Below are positions 45,803-57,040 of a stretch of 64,000 bases of DNA, piece after piece. The notes below the pieces were generated by a model. That model worked only from the letters and a program-made list of their open reading frames with translations, was not told the DNA's origin and did not search any database. A program made the position numbers and the translations under genes. The first letter of the stretch is position 1. Each line of letters begins with the position of its first letter. This DNA is from Pseudomonas fluorescens (GTDB lineage: Bacteria; Pseudomonadota; Gammaproteobacteria; Pseudomonadales; Pseudomonadaceae): the NCBI RefSeq assembly GCF_000730425.1, contig NZ_CP008896.1:4588001-4652000 (forward strand). Direction: 5' to 3'.

Positions 45803-46812
45803 GCGGCCACCCCTTCTCCGTCCCCTGCTCTCAGGCTCTTGTCTCGTTCGGCAAAGAACTCACGAACGGCGGTGACCTGTGCTTGCGTTTCATCCAAACG
45901 ATTGAACCCGGCGCGAAACTCCTTGGCGCCAGGCAGGGTTGCGAGATACCAACCCACATGCTTGCGAGCAATGCGCGCGCCCATCACGTTTCCATAGAAC
46001 GTGTGCAGGGCGGCCAGATGCTCTAGCAGAATACGTTCCACCTCGATCAACCCCGGTGCCGGCATGATTTGCCCAGTACGCAGGAAGTGCTCGATCTCAC
46101 GAAAAATCCATGGCCGCCCCTGGGCGGCCCGGCCGATCAACAGGCCATCGGCACCGGTTGCGTGCAGCACGCGCCGGGCTTTCTCGGCTGAATCGATGTC
46201 GCCGTTGGCAAAGACCGGAATCGACACGGCCTGCTTGATCGCAGCAATGGTGTCGTATTCAGCCTCGCCGGTATAAAGGTCAGCACGGGTGCGGCCATGT
46301 ACCGCCAGCGCTGTAATGCCCGCCTGTTCGGCGATCTTCGCCACCGTCAGGCCATTCTTGTTGTCCCGGTCCCAGCCGGTCCGGATCTTCAGGGTGACTG
46401 GCACATCCACTGCGCCAACCACGGCCTGCAGGATCTCGGCCACCAATTGCTCATCCTTCAACAGGGCGGAACCGGCGGCCTTGTTGCAGACCTTCTTTGC
46501 CGGGCAACCCATGTTGATGTCAATAATCTGTGCACCCAGCTCCACGTTGGCTCGGGCCGCATCCGCCAGCATCTGCGCATCACCCCCGGCGATCTGTACC
46601 GAGCGGGGCTCGGGATCGCCTTCGTGGATCATGCGCATCCGCGATTTGCGGGTGTTCCACAAGCTCATGTCGCTGGTGACCATTTCCGAGACTACAAGGC
46701 CTGCCCCCAAACGTTTGCACAGCTGACGAAAGGGCTGGTCGGTGACACCCGCCATCGGGGCGAGAATCAAAGCGTTTGGCAATGTATATGGGCCGATGCG
46801 TACCGCCGACAT
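45799..46812 (-). CDS. dusB: tRNA-dihydrouridine synthase B
   Basis: A 337-residue FMN enzyme: [22 protein letters not shown], the catalytic cysteine in [20 protein letters not shown], and [12 protein letters not shown]. It reduces uridine in the tRNA D-loop. It is the first gene of the dusB-fis operon. Confidence 0.97.
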   Translation of the reverse strand: MSAVRIGPYTLPNALILAPMAGVTDQPFRQLCKRLGAGLVVSEMVTSDMSLWNTRKSRMRMIHEGDPEPRSVQIAGGDAQMLADAARANVELGAQIIDINMGCPAKKVCNKAAGSALLKDEQLVAEILQAVVGAVDVPVTLKIRTGWDRDNKNGLTVAKIAEQAGITALAVHGRTRADLYTGEAEYDTIAAIKQAVSIPVFANGDIDSAEKARRVLHATGADGLLIGRAAQGRPWIFREIEHFLRTGQIMPAPGLIEVERILLEHLAALHTFYGNVMGARIARKHVGWYLATLPGAKEFRAGFNRLDETQAQVTAVREFFAERDKSLRAGDGEGVAA

Positions 46813-46863
46813 AGGACTTCCCTGTTGTGGGGCCGGATCATTAGAGTTCGAAAAAGGGTTGGC

Positions 46864-46892
46864 ATGATACCCGCTCTCGATGACTGGTTAAA
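46864..46892 (-). promoter_or_regulatory. Sigma-70-like promoter for dusB-fis
   Basis: Minus strand TTTAAC (46892-46887) and TATCAT (46869-46864) are 17 bases apart, about 50 bases upstream of dusB. The -10 lies in GGGTATCATGCC. Confidence 0.4.
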
Positions 46893-46998
46893 GGCTGAAT
46901 TGGATAAAATCTGAGCAGTTATTTTCTTATCGCCGGCGGTTTGGTCGTGGACGGCCAAGTCAATAACCAGCCGTCCGAACCTTGACGCGCGCCGCGAA

Positions 46999-48210
46999 TC
47001 ACTCGGGGGAGTGGAAACTGAGACTGTAGTTCACAGCTTTGTTGCCTGGGTCGAGAATGTCCAAGGCGATATGGATCGGGGTCTGGGAGGGCATCTCGGT
47101 CTGGCCGGCCAGCTCGCCGCTCAGGTATTCGGCAGGCTTGAAACGCCGGCTGGCGATCATCCGGCCATTAAGGTCGGCGAAGCGCAGTTCCAGCAGTGGG
47201 AACGGTTGAGAGAACGTGGCGCGGTTGTAGATGATGGCATCCACCACCAGGGCACCAGCGAACTCGGGATGGCTGCGCACCACCAGGTTGCTGCTCTTGA
47301 TGTGGGCAATATCGACCCGCGATGGCACGGTGCAGCCCAATTTCGGGCACAGTTCCTGGAACCACGGTCGGTATCTGTCCTGGCGGGCCAGGTCGTCGAA
47401 CTGGTAGGCGATGTACTGGCCGGCGAGGGTGGCGGCGGCCAGCACCACCAGGGTCAGCCAGAGCAGGCGTCGGCCCCAGCCGGCGGGGCGTTTGCCGGTG
47501 TAGAGGTGCAGCGGGTCGTCTTCCAGGTCCTGCAGCATTTCGTCGTGGGCGTTGGACGTGGCGCGGGGGCGCTTGCGGCGTGGTTCGGGCTCGACGGGCT
47601 GATCCGGCTCATTGCCGATGATCGGCTCGGGCGGGTCGCGGGCTTCGTCGGTATGCACCGTGGGCTCGTCGTCCACCTCATGAATATCGAAGGACATCGA
47701 AGGTTCGGTACGTGGGGGCTTGCCCGTGGAGGCAGGCGCCGGCTCGGCGGTTTCCTCGACGTGGGCGATTGTCGCAGCCCGTTCGTCCGGCGGCTCGCTG
47801 AACAGGCTGGCGGCCCACTGTTCCTCTTCGGCCTTGGCTGTGTCGCGGCTGGCGCTCATCGACTCGTCCTTTTGCCGACGGTCTGTGCTGGTCAGGCGCC
47901 GTTCGCTGCCCTGGGGTTGGGTGTGTTGGATCTCCCGGCGTTCCAGCTTGGCCAGTTCTTCGTCCAGGTCCAGGTTGTCCAGGTCCAGCTCTTCGGCGGT
48001 CCACTGTTTCTGGCTGATGGCGCGTGGTGCAGCTTCGGCGGCCGGCGCTTCAGGTGCGGGGGCACGTTGCTCCAGCAACTGGCGGGCGGCATTGAACACT
48101 TGCAGGCAAGAGCCGCAGCGAACCACGCCGCGGGCCACGCTCAATTGAGCATGGCTGACGCGAAAGCGGGTTTGGCAATGCGGGCACTGGGTGACGAAAC
48201 TGTCGGTCAT
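46999..48210 (-). CDS. DUF3426 membrane protein with N-terminal zinc ribbon
   Basis: A 403-residue protein: N-terminal MJ0042-type zinc finger (TQCPHCQTRFRVSHAQL...VVRCGSCLQVFNA), a long acidic, Pro-rich, low-complexity middle (~50-245), one transmembrane helix (LLWLTLVVLAAATLAGQYIAYQF, ~250-272) and a C-terminal DUF3426 domain in the periplasm. It is 30 bases upstream of... and divides dusB from prmA on the same strand; it follows prmA in transcription order. Function unknown. Confidence 0.88.
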   Translation of the reverse strand: MTDSFVTQCPHCQTRFRVSHAQLSVARGVVRCGSCLQVFNAARQLLEQRAPAPEAPAAEAAPRAISQKQWTAEELDLDNLDLDEELAKLERREIQHTQPQGSERRLTSTDRRQKDESMSASRDTAKAEEEQWAASLFSEPPDERAATIAHVEETAEPAPASTGKPPRTEPSMSFDIHEVDDEPTVHTDEARDPPEPIIGNEPDQPVEPEPRRKRPRATSNAHDEMLQDLEDDPLHLYTGKRPAGWGRRLLWLTLVVLAAATLAGQYIAYQFDDLARQDRYRPWFQELCPKLGCTVPSRVDIAHIKSSNLVVRSHPEFAGALVVDAIIYNRATFSQPFPLLELRFADLNGRMIASRRFKPAEYLSGELAGQTEMPSQTPIHIALDILDPGNKAVNYSLSFHSPE

Positions 48211-48240
48211 GCGGCCATCCGATTCATGCAGGCGCTCATT

Positions 48241-49119
48241 CTAGCGCCGACGACCGCTGATGCGTACCCAGCCATCGCGGTTGGCGATGGGGTCCAGGTC
48301 AAAGTCCTGGGCGTAGGCGGCGGCGACTTCTTCGCCCTGCTCGGCGAGGATCCCTGACAGCGCCAGGCGCCCGCCGGTCCTGACCAGGCTCGACAGCTGC
48401 GGGGCCAGCGAAACCAGAGGCCCGGCGAGGATGTTGGCGACCAGCACGTCAGCCTGCACCTGGGGCAATTGCTCCGGCAGGTACAGTGGGAATTTGCCTT
48501 CAGGGATGTTATTGCGCCCGGCGTTATCGCGGGAGGCTTCCAGGGCCTGTACGTCGATATCGGTGCCGACGGCTTCCTTGGCGCCCAGCAGCAGCGCGGC
48601 GATGGCCAGGATGCCCGAGCCGCAGCCGAAGTCCAGCACGTTGCAGCCTTGCAGGTCCTGGCCGTCGAGCCATTCCAGGCACAGGGCGGTGGTCGGGTGG
48701 GTGCCGGTGCCAAAGGCCAGGCCAGGGTCCAGCAGCAGGTTGACGGCGTCAGGCTCCGGGGCCGCATGCCAGCTTGGCACGATCCACAGGCGCTGGCCGA
48801 AACGCATGGGCTGGAAGTTGTCCATCCAACTGCGTTCCCAATCCTGGTCTTCGATCACTTCGCTATGGTGCTCGGGCAGCGGGCCGCCGGTGAGCAGTTC
48901 CATATGGGCAAGCACGCTGCTGGCGTCGGTGCCGTCTTCGAACAGGGCCAGCAGGTGGGTATGGGACCACAGCGGCGTGGTGTTCAGCTCAGGCTCGAAA
49001 ATCGGCTGGTCTTCGGCGTCCATGAAAGTCACCGACACGGCGCCCACTTCGAGGAACGCGTCTTCATAGGTTTCGGCTTGTTCTGGGCTGATGGCGAGAC
49101 GGACTTGCAGCCAAGGCAT
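48241..49119 (-). CDS. prmA: Ribosomal protein L11 methyltransferase
   Basis: A 292-residue PrmA: an N-terminal substrate-recognition domain ([20 protein letters not shown]) with linker, then the SAM-binding domain with [20 protein letters not shown] and the motif [16 protein letters not shown]. It trimethylates L11. The ATG at 49119 gives the standard length; the in-frame region upstream is REPIN sequence. Confidence 0.97.
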   Translation of the reverse strand: MPWLQVRLAISPEQAETYEDAFLEVGAVSVTFMDAEDQPIFEPELNTTPLWSHTHLLALFEDGTDASSVLAHMELLTGGPLPEHHSEVIEDQDWERSWMDNFQPMRFGQRLWIVPSWHAAPEPDAVNLLLDPGLAFGTGTHPTTALCLEWLDGQDLQGCNVLDFGCGSGILAIAALLLGAKEAVGTDIDVQALEASRDNAGRNNIPEGKFPLYLPEQLPQVQADVLVANILAGPLVSLAPQLSSLVRTGGRLALSGILAEQGEEVAAAYAQDFDLDPIANRDGWVRISGRRR

Positions 49120-49245
49120 GGCGGGCACCTTTGAAAAAATGAGTGTGCAGCGGGGTGGGGCTGCGAAAGGGCGCAAGTTTACGCGAGAGCAGGCCAGAAG
49201 ACGACAGTGCCGACGATATGCGGTGCAGCGGGTGTGCACGGAGCA

Positions 49246-49339
49246 AAATGTGGGAGCGGGCTTGCTCGCGAATGCGGTGGTCAGTGATGGACATGTTGAC
49301 TGATACACCGCATTCGCGAGCAAGCCCGCTCCCACATTT
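49246..49339. repeat. REPIN (GTGGGAGCGGGCTTGCTC type) between accC and prmA
   Basis: Inverted pair with interior containing GTTGACTGATACACCGC, the same family as 21427. Confidence 0.85.
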
Positions 49340-49361
49340 GGATTGTGTGCATCCATAAACG

Positions 49362-49387
49362 ACAAAACCGCCCGAAGGCGGTTTTGT
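49362..49387 (-). terminator. Terminator after accC
   Basis: Perfect 11-bp stem ACAAAACCGCC / GGCGGTTTTGT with a 4-base loop (CGAA, read TTCG on the minus strand), 16 bases after the accC stop. Confidence 0.75.
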
Positions 49388-49402
49388 GGGTGGAGCACAA
49401 AC

Positions 49403-50764
49403 TTACTGGTTGGCCAGCTTGTGTTCCAGGTAGTGAATGTTCACACCACCTTCGCAGAAGCCTTCATCACGAACCAGATCCCGATGCAGTGGGATGTTGG
49501 TCTTGATGCCGTCGACCACGATTTCGTCCAGGGCATTGCGCATACGGGCCATGGCCTCATCGCGGGTGGCGCCCCAGGTGATCAGCTTGCCGATCAGCGA
49601 GTCGTAGTTGGACGGAACCTTGTAGCCGCTGTACAGGTGCGAATCGACGCGAACGCCGTTGCCGCCCGGAGCATGGAAATGCTTGACCAGGCCAGGACTG
49701 GGGATAAAGGTCTTCGGGTCTTCGGCGTTGATCCGGCACTCCAGGGAGTGACCGTGCATCTTCACGTCGTCCTGGGTGAAGGACAGGACGTTGCCGGCGG
49801 CGATGCTCAGCATCTCCTTGACGATGTCGATGCCGGTGACCATCTCCGAAACCGGATGCTCTACCTGCACACGAGTGTTCATCTCGATGAAGTAGAAGCG
49901 GCCGTTCTCGTAGAGGAACTCGAACGTACCCGCGCCACGGTAGTTGATGTCGATGCAAGCCTTGACGCAGCGTGCCAGGACTTCCTGGCGTGCCTTTTCA
50001 TCCAGGCCCGGTGCCGGTGCTTCTTCCAGCACCTTCTGGTGGCGGCGTTGCAGCGAGCAATCGCGGTCGCCCAGATGAATGGCGTGGCCCTGGCCGTCGG
50101 ACAGTACCTGGACTTCCACGTGACGTGGGTTGGTCAGGTATTTTTCCAGGTAGACCATCGGGTTGCCGAACCAGGCACCCGCTTCCGAGCGAGTCTGCTT
50201 GGCCGCTTCGATCAGGTCTTCTTCCTTGTGCACCACGCGCATGCCGCGACCACCGCCGCCACCGGCGGCCTTGATGATCACCGGGTAACCGACTTCACGA
50301 CCAATGCGCAGGGCGGTTTCCTCGTCTTCGGGCAGCGGGCCGTCGGAACCTGGAACGGTTGGCACGCCGGCGGCGATCATGGCGTCCTTGGCCGAAACCT
50401 TGTCGCCCATCAGGCGAATGGTCTCGGCTTTCGGGCCGATGAAGGCGAAGCCGGATTTTTCCACCTGTTCGGCGAAATCGGCGTTTTCCGCGAGGAAGCC
50501 GTAGCCAGGGTGGATGCCATCAGCGCCGGTCACTTCCGCCGCGGCGATGATGTTCGAGACTTTCAGGTACGAGTTCGTGGCCAGTGGCGGGCCGATGCAA
50601 ATGCTTTCGTCCGCCAGTTTCACGTGCATCAGTTCGGTATCGGCCGTCGAGTAAACAGCGACGGTCTTGATGCCCTCTTCCTTACAGGCGCGCAGGATCC
50701 GCAGCGCGATCTCGCCGCGGTTGGCGATCAGGACTTTTTGCAGTTTCTTCGCAGGTTTCAACAT
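49403..50764 (-). CDS. accC: Acetyl-CoA carboxylase, biotin carboxylase subunit
   Basis: A 453-residue biotin carboxylase: [22 protein letters not shown], the glycine-rich ATP loop [14 protein letters not shown], and [20 protein letters not shown]. It carboxylates biotin on AccB in fatty-acid synthesis. The ATG at 50764 is preferred to an in-frame TTG at 50785. Confidence 0.98.
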   Translation of the reverse strand: MLKPAKKLQKVLIANRGEIALRILRACKEEGIKTVAVYSTADTELMHVKLADESICIGPPLATNSYLKVSNIIAAAEVTGADGIHPGYGFLAENADFAEQVEKSGFAFIGPKAETIRLMGDKVSAKDAMIAAGVPTVPGSDGPLPEDEETALRIGREVGYPVIIKAAGGGGGRGMRVVHKEEDLIEAAKQTRSEAGAWFGNPMVYLEKYLTNPRHVEVQVLSDGQGHAIHLGDRDCSLQRRHQKVLEEAPAPGLDEKARQEVLARCVKACIDINYRGAGTFEFLYENGRFYFIEMNTRVQVEHPVSEMVTGIDIVKEMLSIAAGNVLSFTQDDVKMHGHSLECRINAEDPKTFIPSPGLVKHFHAPGGNGVRVDSHLYSGYKVPSNYDSLIGKLITWGATRDEAMARMRNALDEIVVDGIKTNIPLHRDLVRDEGFCEGGVNIHYLEHKLANQ

Positions 50765-50781
50765 CGAAGGCGCTCCGCGGT

Positions 50782-51237
50782 TCAAACGATGGTGAACAGC
50801 GGCTGGTCGTACTCAACCGGCTGACCGTTTTCTACCAGGATGGATTCGATGACGCCGGCTTTTTCGGCCGTGATGTGGTTCATCATCTTCATCGCTTCCA
50901 CGATGCAGATGGTGTCGCCCACTTTCACGGTCTTGCCCACTTCAACGAAGGCTGGCGAGGTCGGTGCCGGAGTGCGGTAGAAAGTACCGACCATTGGCGA
51001 CTTGACCACGAAACCGTTGAGCGCAGGCGCAGCCGGTGCAGCGGCAGCAGCAGGTGCGGCGACTGGGGCAGCTGCGGCCGGAGCCGGCGCTTGCATTTGT
51101 GGTGCGTAGAACTGTTGGGCTGGGGTCTTGCTGTGGCGGCTGATCCGTACGGACTCTTCGCCTTCCTTGATTTCCAGCTCGTCGATACCGGATTCTTCCA
51201 GCAGCTCGATCAACTTCTTAACTTTACGGATATCCAT
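50782..51237 (-). CDS. accB: Acetyl-CoA carboxylase, biotin carboxyl carrier protein
   Basis: A 151-residue BCCP: N-terminal helix ([20 protein letters not shown]), an Ala/Pro-rich flexible linker (~48-72) and the C-terminal biotinyl domain with the biotinylated lysine in VEAMKMMN. It forms the accBC operon, 17 bases from accC. Confidence 0.98.
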   Translation of the reverse strand: MDIRKVKKLIELLEESGIDELEIKEGEESVRISRHSKTPAQQFYAPQMQAPAPAAAAPVAAPAAAAAPAAPALNGFVVKSPMVGTFYRTPAPTSPAFVEVGKTVKVGDTICIVEAMKMMNHITAEKAGVIESILVENGQPVEYDQPLFTIV

Positions 51238-51261
51238 GAATCATCAACTCCCAAGGGTCGG

Positions 51262-51717
51262 TCAGGGGCGTTTAGCCTGTTCTTCAATGTGTTCCAGGGC
51301 GGCCTCCAGGGCCAGTCGGTAACCGCTGGCGCCAAGGCCGCAGATCACACCTACCGCTACGTCGGAGAAGTAGGAGTGATGGCGGAAAGCTTCGCGTTTA
51401 TGCACGTTCGATAAATGCACTTCGATGAATGGGATGCTCACCGCCAGCAGCGCGTCACGTAATGCAACGCTTGTGTGCGTAAAAGCGGCGGGATTGATCA
51501 GGATAAAGTCCACGCCTTCGTTGCGCGCGGCGTGAATGCGATCAATCAATTCATACTCGGCATTGCTTTGCAGGTAGAGCAGATGGTGGCCGGCTTCACG
51601 GGCCCGTCGTTCCAGATCGAGGTTGATCTGTTCGAGGGTGACTGCACCGTACACACCCGGTTCGCGGGTGCCGAGCAGGTTCAGGTTGGGTCCGTGCAGA
51701 ACCAGTAGGGTCGCCAT
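51262..51717 (-). CDS. aroQ: 3-dehydroquinate dehydratase, type II
   Basis: A 151-residue enzyme: [20 protein letters not shown] with the active-site Tyr, [31 protein letters not shown] and [19 protein letters not shown]. Third step of the shikimate pathway. Upstream of accB on the same strand with a 24-base gap. Confidence 0.97.
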   Translation of the reverse strand: MATLLVLHGPNLNLLGTREPGVYGAVTLEQINLDLERRAREAGHHLLYLQSNAEYELIDRIHAARNEGVDFILINPAAFTHTSVALRDALLAVSIPFIEVHLSNVHKREAFRHHSYFSDVAVGVICGLGASGYRLALEAALEHIEEQAKRP

Positions 51718-51893
51718 CGGCTGTTCCTTGTTATTGATGTGGGTACGTCAGAACCCGGCGACTATGCCGCAAAGCCTTTGTGACTGTCCAGTTCCCTGCA
51801 ATAGCCAGCACGATTAGCGAGGATTGCGCAAAGTATGTGACCGAGGTGCACGATCCGGTCATTGGTAATACGGTCCCGAGTGCACAGGAGATC

Positions 51894-51990
51894 AAAATGT
51901 GGGAGCGGGCTTGCTCGCGAATGCGGTGTATCAGTCAACCTATCCATCATTGACCCACCGCATTCGCGAGCAAGCCCGCTCCCACATTTT
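51894..51990. repeat. REPIN in the aroQ-chemoreceptor gap
   Basis: Inverted pair with interior GCGGTGTATCAGTCAAC, reverse of those at 21427 and 49246. It fills most of the 301-base gap 51718-52018; the rest (51718-51893) holds the aroQ promoter region and nothing else I can identify. Confidence 0.85.
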
Positions 51991-52018
51991 TGATTCCCGT
52001 CTGATTTGGGCGATGGGG

Positions 52019-53980
52019 TCAGAGGCGGAAGGCCTGCACGGCTGTGTTGAGTTGCCCGCCGAGCACCAACAAGTGCTCGCCCTGGCTGCGCCCCTGGCCA
52101 ATGCGCAGCAGATTGTCCTCGCCCAACTGGTGGATCCGCTCGCTGTTATCGCGGATTTCGCTGACCGCGCCGCTTTGCTGGGCCGTGACATCGGCAATGC
52201 GGATGGCCGTGTCGGAAATGGTCTGGATCGCGCTGACGATTTCATCCAGCGCACCGTCGGCCGCCTGGGCTTGCTGGGCGGTGGCTTCAGCGTGTTCGAC
52301 CTGGGTACGCATGCCCTCCACCGATTGCCGGGCAGCCGTTTGCAGGCCGGCGATCAGTGCCTGGATTTCAGCGGTGGCACCTGCCGTGCGCTGGGCCAGG
52401 GAGCGTACTTCGTCGGCGACTACGGCAAACCCCCGCCCGGCCTCACCGGCGCGCGCGGCTTCGATGGCGGCGTTGAGCGCCAGCAGGTTGGTCTGGTCGG
52501 CAATCGAGCGGATCACCGTCAGCACGCTGCCAATGGTCGCGGACTCTTCGGCGAGTTTTTCGATCATCTGCGCATTGCCCTGCACTTCACCCACCAGCGC
52601 GTGCAGGCCGGTGAGGCTCAAACCGATTACGCGCTGGCCATGCTCCACCGCCTCGCCGGCGCTGCGGCTGGCCCCGGCGGCCTGGCTGGCATCGCCGGCA
52701 ACCTGTTGGATCGTGGCCTCCAGCTCGCCCAATGAATCACGGATTTGCGCGGTGTCCCCGGCCTGGCGTTCAGCGCCGTCATGCAGGCCGCCGCTCAGTT
52801 CGGCCAGGGCGCGGCTGCTGCCGGCCACTTCTTCTGCATTGGCGCGAATAGTGCCCACCAGGTTCACCAGGTAAGCCCGCAGGCGATTAAGTGAGGCTTG
52901 GATGTCATGCAGTTCGCGGTTGGTCGCGCCCAGTGCGATTTCTTGGCTGAAGTCGCCTTCGGCCCAGGTCGACAACGCCGGCGCCAGGCTGGTCAGCACT
53001 CGCGCCAGGCGGCGCTGCAGGGTGTCGATCAGCAGGGCGATCAGCAGGATCAGGCCGATCATCACCCCTTGGATCACCCGCACTTCGCCCTGGATTCTGG
53101 CGTGCTGGGCGCGTACTTCGGGTTCCAGCGCGGCAATGGCTTGTTGTACGGTATCGATTTTCAGGTGCGTCGCGGCGGCCAACTCGGTGCGTTTCTGGAT
53201 TTGCTCGCGGGTACGCGCCAGTTCGGCCGGGTAGCGCGTGAGCAGGCTGTTGAGCTCGCGCTTGAGGCCCACGCCGGTGTCCTCGGCCACGCTGGCCTCG
53301 CTGCTTTCCAGGCCCATCAACGCAGAAAAGTCGTCGCTGTTGGAGGCGCTGCTGGCGGTCACGCCCAGCAGTGGCAGTTGCTCAAGCAGGTCGGCCTGGC
53401 TGCGGATATTGGCCAGTTCGCGCTCGACATCGTCGGCCAGTTCACTGCGCCCGCTGCTCACCAGTTTGTCCCGCGCCAGGGATAGCCGGCCCAGATGCTG
53501 TGCGGCGGCGAGCAACGGTGGGAGATACCGCGGCGCGTCCGCCGCATTGGCTCCCATGGCGTACTGGCTCAGTTGCTCCAGATTGGCCCCCAACTCCCGC
53601 TCGGCCTGCAGCAGCAAGGCCTGTGGATCACCGGCCAGTTTGCCGGCAGCCAGCAGGTCGGTCTTGCTGAAGCCATCGAGGTCGAGCAGGCCGGGCCGCA
53701 GTTTGTGCGCCAGTTCGGGCGGCAGCTCATCCAGGTGCAGCAGCAGGTTTTCCAGGCTCTGGCCGGCAGCACTCAGGCGCAGGGCGTCGCCGCTGGTCAG
53801 GTAGTCGTCGATATTGCGCGCGGTCTGGTTCTGGAAGGCCTGGGACAGGCCCAGATAGCGCTCCATCAGCAGATAAGGGCGTTCGAGGGCGCGCTGCGAC
53901 CACCAGAGCGTAGCGCCCAGGGCCAGGCAAACGGCGACCAGCAGAAGGGTGTTCAGATTCGTCAGCAGCTTCAGGCGCAT
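52019..53980 (-). CDS. ctpL: Methyl-accepting chemotaxis protein, CtpL-like
   Basis: A 653-residue chemoreceptor: TM1 at ~7-28 ([19 protein letters not shown]), a long helical periplasmic sensor (~30-300), TM2 (~305-325, [14 protein letters not shown]), HAMP-like linker, and a signalling domain with the conserved hairpin [34 protein letters not shown]. The position beside aroQ-accBC matches P. aeruginosa ctpL (phosphate/4-chloroaniline taxis), but dipZ, which I recall lying between them in PAO1, is not here. Ligand not readable. Confidence 0.85.
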   Translation of the reverse strand: MRLKLLTNLNTLLLVAVCLALGATLWWSQRALERPYLLMERYLGLSQAFQNQTARNIDDYLTSGDALRLSAAGQSLENLLLHLDELPPELAHKLRPGLLDLDGFSKTDLLAAGKLAGDPQALLLQAERELGANLEQLSQYAMGANAADAPRYLPPLLAAAQHLGRLSLARDKLVSSGRSELADDVERELANIRSQADLLEQLPLLGVTASSASNSDDFSALMGLESSEASVAEDTGVGLKRELNSLLTRYPAELARTREQIQKRTELAAATHLKIDTVQQAIAALEPEVRAQHARIQGEVRVIQGVMIGLILLIALLIDTLQRRLARVLTSLAPALSTWAEGDFSQEIALGATNRELHDIQASLNRLRAYLVNLVGTIRANAEEVAGSSRALAELSGGLHDGAERQAGDTAQIRDSLGELEATIQQVAGDASQAAGASRSAGEAVEHGQRVIGLSLTGLHALVGEVQGNAQMIEKLAEESATIGSVLTVIRSIADQTNLLALNAAIEAARAGEAGRGFAVVADEVRSLAQRTAGATAEIQALIAGLQTAARQSVEGMRTQVEHAEATAQQAQAADGALDEIVSAIQTISDTAIRIADVTAQQSGAVSEIRDNSERIHQLGEDNLLRIGQGRSQGEHLLVLGGQLNTAVQAFRL

Positions 53981-54033
53981 GCGTGGTTCAACCAACGGCG
54001 GAAAGATAAGTGCCTGAAGTTATTGCGTTTTCG

Positions 54034-55704
54034 TTACAGCGTTATGACGGAGTGAGCGGAATCCGATGAAAAGGTGGCACTTTGCCTTGAGGTGCCCGCT
54101 GCGTGTACTCGATTACGCCCGGCGTCCTTGGCGCGGTACAGCGCCTCGTCGGCCTGGGCGGCCATCATCAGGCTGTCGGAGCCGTCGCACAACTGCACAA
54201 CGCCGGCGCTGAAGGTGCACCACAAATCCTGGGGCTGGGCCGGGTAGTGGATTTCGGCAAAGCGTCCACGGATTTCGTCGAGCACCTTGCAGGCGGCGTC
54301 CAGGTCAGTGTCGGGCATGACAATGGCGAATTCTTCGCCGCCGTAACGGCCGATGTAATCGGTCTTGCGCAAGCGCTGCTTGAGAAACAGCGCCAGGCTC
54401 TTGATCACACGGTCGCCCATGGGGTGGCCGTGGCTGTCGTTGACCCGCTTGAAGTGGTCGATGTCGAGCATGGCAAAGCTCAGCGGCTTGTTCTCGCGGC
54501 GCGAGCGGAAGCTGCAGTCTTCCAGCAGTTGCAGGATATGGGTGTGGTTGTACAGGCCGGTCAGGCTGTCACGCACCATCCGTGCCTTGAGATGGCGGGC
54601 GCGGGCGGCGCGGTTGCGCACGGTGGTGATCAGGTGGCGCGGTTTGATCGGCTTGGTGAGGAAGTCGTCGCCGCCTTCGCTCATGGCGTCCAGTTGTTTA
54701 TCCAGGTCATCCTCGGCCGACAGGTAAATGATCGGCACGCTGACATAGCGGTCATTGTGGCGAATCACCTTGGCCAGTTCGGTACCGGTGCAGGCGGGCA
54801 TATACATGTCGAGGATGATCAGGTCGGGCTGGAAGTCCGCCAGTTCCGCCATGGCCTGGATCGGTTCGATCAAGGTGCGGGTGACGATCCCGGCGCTGTT
54901 GAGCAGGCGCTCGGTGTGCATTGCCTGGGCGCGGGAGTCGTCGATGATCAGCACTTTATAAGGTTCGTACTGGGCGACGCAGGTCAGGACTTCGATTTTT
55001 TCCAGCAGGCTCGAAGCTTCCAGGGTGCCGGTGAGGAACTCCTGGCCACCGGCGCGCACGGCGGCCAGGCGGGTGGGGGTGTCGGTTTCGTGCAGGCTGA
55101 AGAACAGCAGCGGCAGTTTCTGCTCCAGGCCTTCCTGGGCTTCGGCGGCCAGTTTCAGGCCCAGGCCGGTGCCGCAGAAATCCACATCCATCACAATCGC
55201 TGCCGGCAGGCGTTCGGCCATGGACGAGCGGAAGGCGGCCACGCTGTCCAGGGACTGGGCGCTCAACCCAAAGAACTCCAGCTGCTTGGCCAGGCGCTCG
55301 GCACGGTCGTGGTCGGCCAGCATCACGTAGATAGGCTTGCGCATCGGCGGCAGGAAGGTCTGATCCAACTGGTCGCCCTGGCGCAGGCCGGTTCGCGACA
55401 GGCGCTGCATCAGGCGGTTGAGGTCGGTGATCAGGTTACTGCTCAGGCGGCCACGGTTTTCGTCCACGGCTTTGAGCGACTCGATAATATTGCGGGCCAA
55501 CTGGCCATGTTCGGGTTGTTCAAAGCGCTCGGCAAAACGCAGCAGGCGCAGGTTGGCCTCACTGAGTTCGATCAATTCGGCGTGCGACCATTCGCTGCGC
55601 TGCAAGCGCTGCCAGATCTCAAGAATTTGACGCGCCTGATGAATTACCCGCTGGGCAAAGTGGTGCTTGAGACGCTCACGGCTGGGGTCTTCTGGCTCGG
55701 TCAT
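54034..55704 (-). CDS. gcbA: Diguanylate cyclase GcbA (REC-REC-GGDEF)
   Basis: A 556-residue cytoplasmic protein: a helical N-terminal region (~1-115), a first receiver-like domain (~124-240, degenerate), a second receiver (~250-360, phospho-acceptor Asp299 in LIILDMYMP), and a GGDEF domain with the active GGEEF at 455-459 and an RxxD inhibitory site (Arg446-Asp449). It makes cyclic-di-GMP. GcbA in P. fluorescens promotes surface attachment and biofilm. Position beside ctpL supports the symbol. Confidence 0.9.
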   Translation of the reverse strand: MTEPEDPSRERLKHHFAQRVIHQARQILEIWQRLQRSEWSHAELIELSEANLRLLRFAERFEQPEHGQLARNIIESLKAVDENRGRLSSNLITDLNRLMQRLSRTGLRQGDQLDQTFLPPMRKPIYVMLADHDRAERLAKQLEFFGLSAQSLDSVAAFRSSMAERLPAAIVMDVDFCGTGLGLKLAAEAQEGLEQKLPLLFFSLHETDTPTRLAAVRAGGQEFLTGTLEASSLLEKIEVLTCVAQYEPYKVLIIDDSRAQAMHTERLLNSAGIVTRTLIEPIQAMAELADFQPDLIILDMYMPACTGTELAKVIRHNDRYVSVPIIYLSAEDDLDKQLDAMSEGGDDFLTKPIKPRHLITTVRNRAARARHLKARMVRDSLTGLYNHTHILQLLEDCSFRSRRENKPLSFAMLDIDHFKRVNDSHGHPMGDRVIKSLALFLKQRLRKTDYIGRYGGEEFAIVMPDTDLDAACKVLDEIRGRFAEIHYPAQPQDLWCTFSAGVVQLCDGSDSLMMAAQADEALYRAKDAGRNRVHAAGTSRQSATFSSDSAHSVITL

Positions 55705-55969
55705 ATCCTGACTACTAGGTAAGGGTGCATGCTGAGGTCGACTGGTGGCTCTATGCTAGCACCTCTTTTCATTTGCACGAGTGTCATACGTCAATTAACT
55801 GCAACCACCAGGGCATTCATTTGCAGACTGTTGGGTCGCATCAGCGCCCATCCTTTATAGTTGAGTGCCAGCTTTGCGCCACCTTGATTAAAAGCCCGCA
55901 CAGGCGGGCACGATGGGGTAGGGTTGTGGTCGTAGCTATTGAACTCAAGTGACTGAAAGGATATCCGCC

Positions 55970-57037
55970 ATGCTGGACTGGAAAAACCGTGCAGGCAGCG
56001 CCCCAGGCCCAAGCCCTGCGCCCAAGTCGGCCTCCCGCAGCTATTTTCGTAATCTGCTGATGAGCCGGGCCCTGCTGACCCTGATAGTGATTTATCTGTT
56101 GGTCACCGGTGGCCTTGGCTGGTATTGGAGCCAGGAGCCGGCCTTGTTCCCGGTCCAGCAAAACGCGCAAATTGCCGCCGAAAAAGAAGGCCGGCAAATG
56201 GTGGTCGGCTTTACCACCGTCGAAACCGTCAAGACCGTGGTCGGCACGCTGCTGAACAAACCAGGCGGCTATATCTCCAATGACCGCTTCCCGCCAGGGT
56301 TGTGGATGGACAACATGCCCAGCTGGGAATATGGCGTGTTGGTCCAGGTGCGTGACCTGACCCGCGCCCTGCGCAAGGACTTCGCCCGCTCGCAATCGCA
56401 ATCGGCCGAAGACGCCGACCTGGCCAAGGCCGAGCCGCGTTTCAACTTCGATAACAAGAGCTGGGTACTGCCCTCCAGCGAGTCGGAATACCAGGAAGGC
56501 ATCAATTCCCTGAGTCGCTATCAAGCGCGGCTGTCCGACCCCAATCAGAAAGGCGCCCTGTTCTACGCGCGCGCCGACAACCTGAACAACTGGCTGGGTG
56601 ATGTCGCTACCCGCTTGGGGTCGTTGTCGCAGCGCCTGTCGGCCAGTGTTGGCCGGGTCAAGCTCAACACCGCGCTGAAAACCGAAGCGCTGGCGCCGGG
56701 CGAAGTGCCGCAGGTCGATGAAGAAGTGGTAGAAACCCCATGGATGCAGATCGACAACGTGTTCTACGAAGCCCGTGGCCAGGCGTGGGCCCTGTCCCAC
56801 CTGTTGCGTGCCATCGAGGTCGACTTTGCCGACGTGCTGGCCAAGAAAAACGCCACGGTCAGCGTGCGCCAGATCATTCGTGAGCTGGAGGCGTCCCAGG
56901 AAACCCTGTGGAGCCCGATGATCCTCAATGGCAGCGGCTACGGCGTATTGGCCAACCACTCGCTGGTGATGGCCAACTACATTTCCCGTGCCAACGCGGC
57001 GGTGATCGACTTGCGTCAACTGCTGAACCAGGGTTGA
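55970..57037 (+). CDS. DUF2333 family protein
   Basis: A 355-residue protein starting MLDWKNRAGSAPG after GAAAGG. One transmembrane helix near the N-terminus (~30-52, ALLTLIVIYLLVTGGLGWYW) is followed by a periplasmic domain that matches the DUF2333 family in my reading (GFTTVETVKTVVGTLLNKPGGYISND). Function unknown. First of DUF2333, NUDIX, SUI1 on the plus strand, 3 bases from the next gene, as in P. aeruginosa PA4842-PA4840. Confidence 0.85.
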   Translation: MLDWKNRAGSAPGPSPAPKSASRSYFRNLLMSRALLTLIVIYLLVTGGLGWYWSQEPALFPVQQNAQIAAEKEGRQMVVGFTTVETVKTVVGTLLNKPGGYISNDRFPPGLWMDNMPSWEYGVLVQVRDLTRALRKDFARSQSQSAEDADLAKAEPRFNFDNKSWVLPSSESEYQEGINSLSRYQARLSDPNQKGALFYARADNLNNWLGDVATRLGSLSQRLSASVGRVKLNTALKTEALAPGEVPQVDEEVVETPWMQIDNVFYEARGQAWALSHLLRAIEVDFADVLAKKNATVSVRQIIRELEASQETLWSPMILNGSGYGVLANHSLVMANYISRANAAVIDLRQLLNQG

Positions 57038-57040
57038 GGC

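Noticed and set aside
46949-46976. Terminator after the DUF3426 gene (GGACGGC / GCCGTCC)
   Set aside because: Only a 7-bp stem with a 14-base loop and no T-run; too weak to list.
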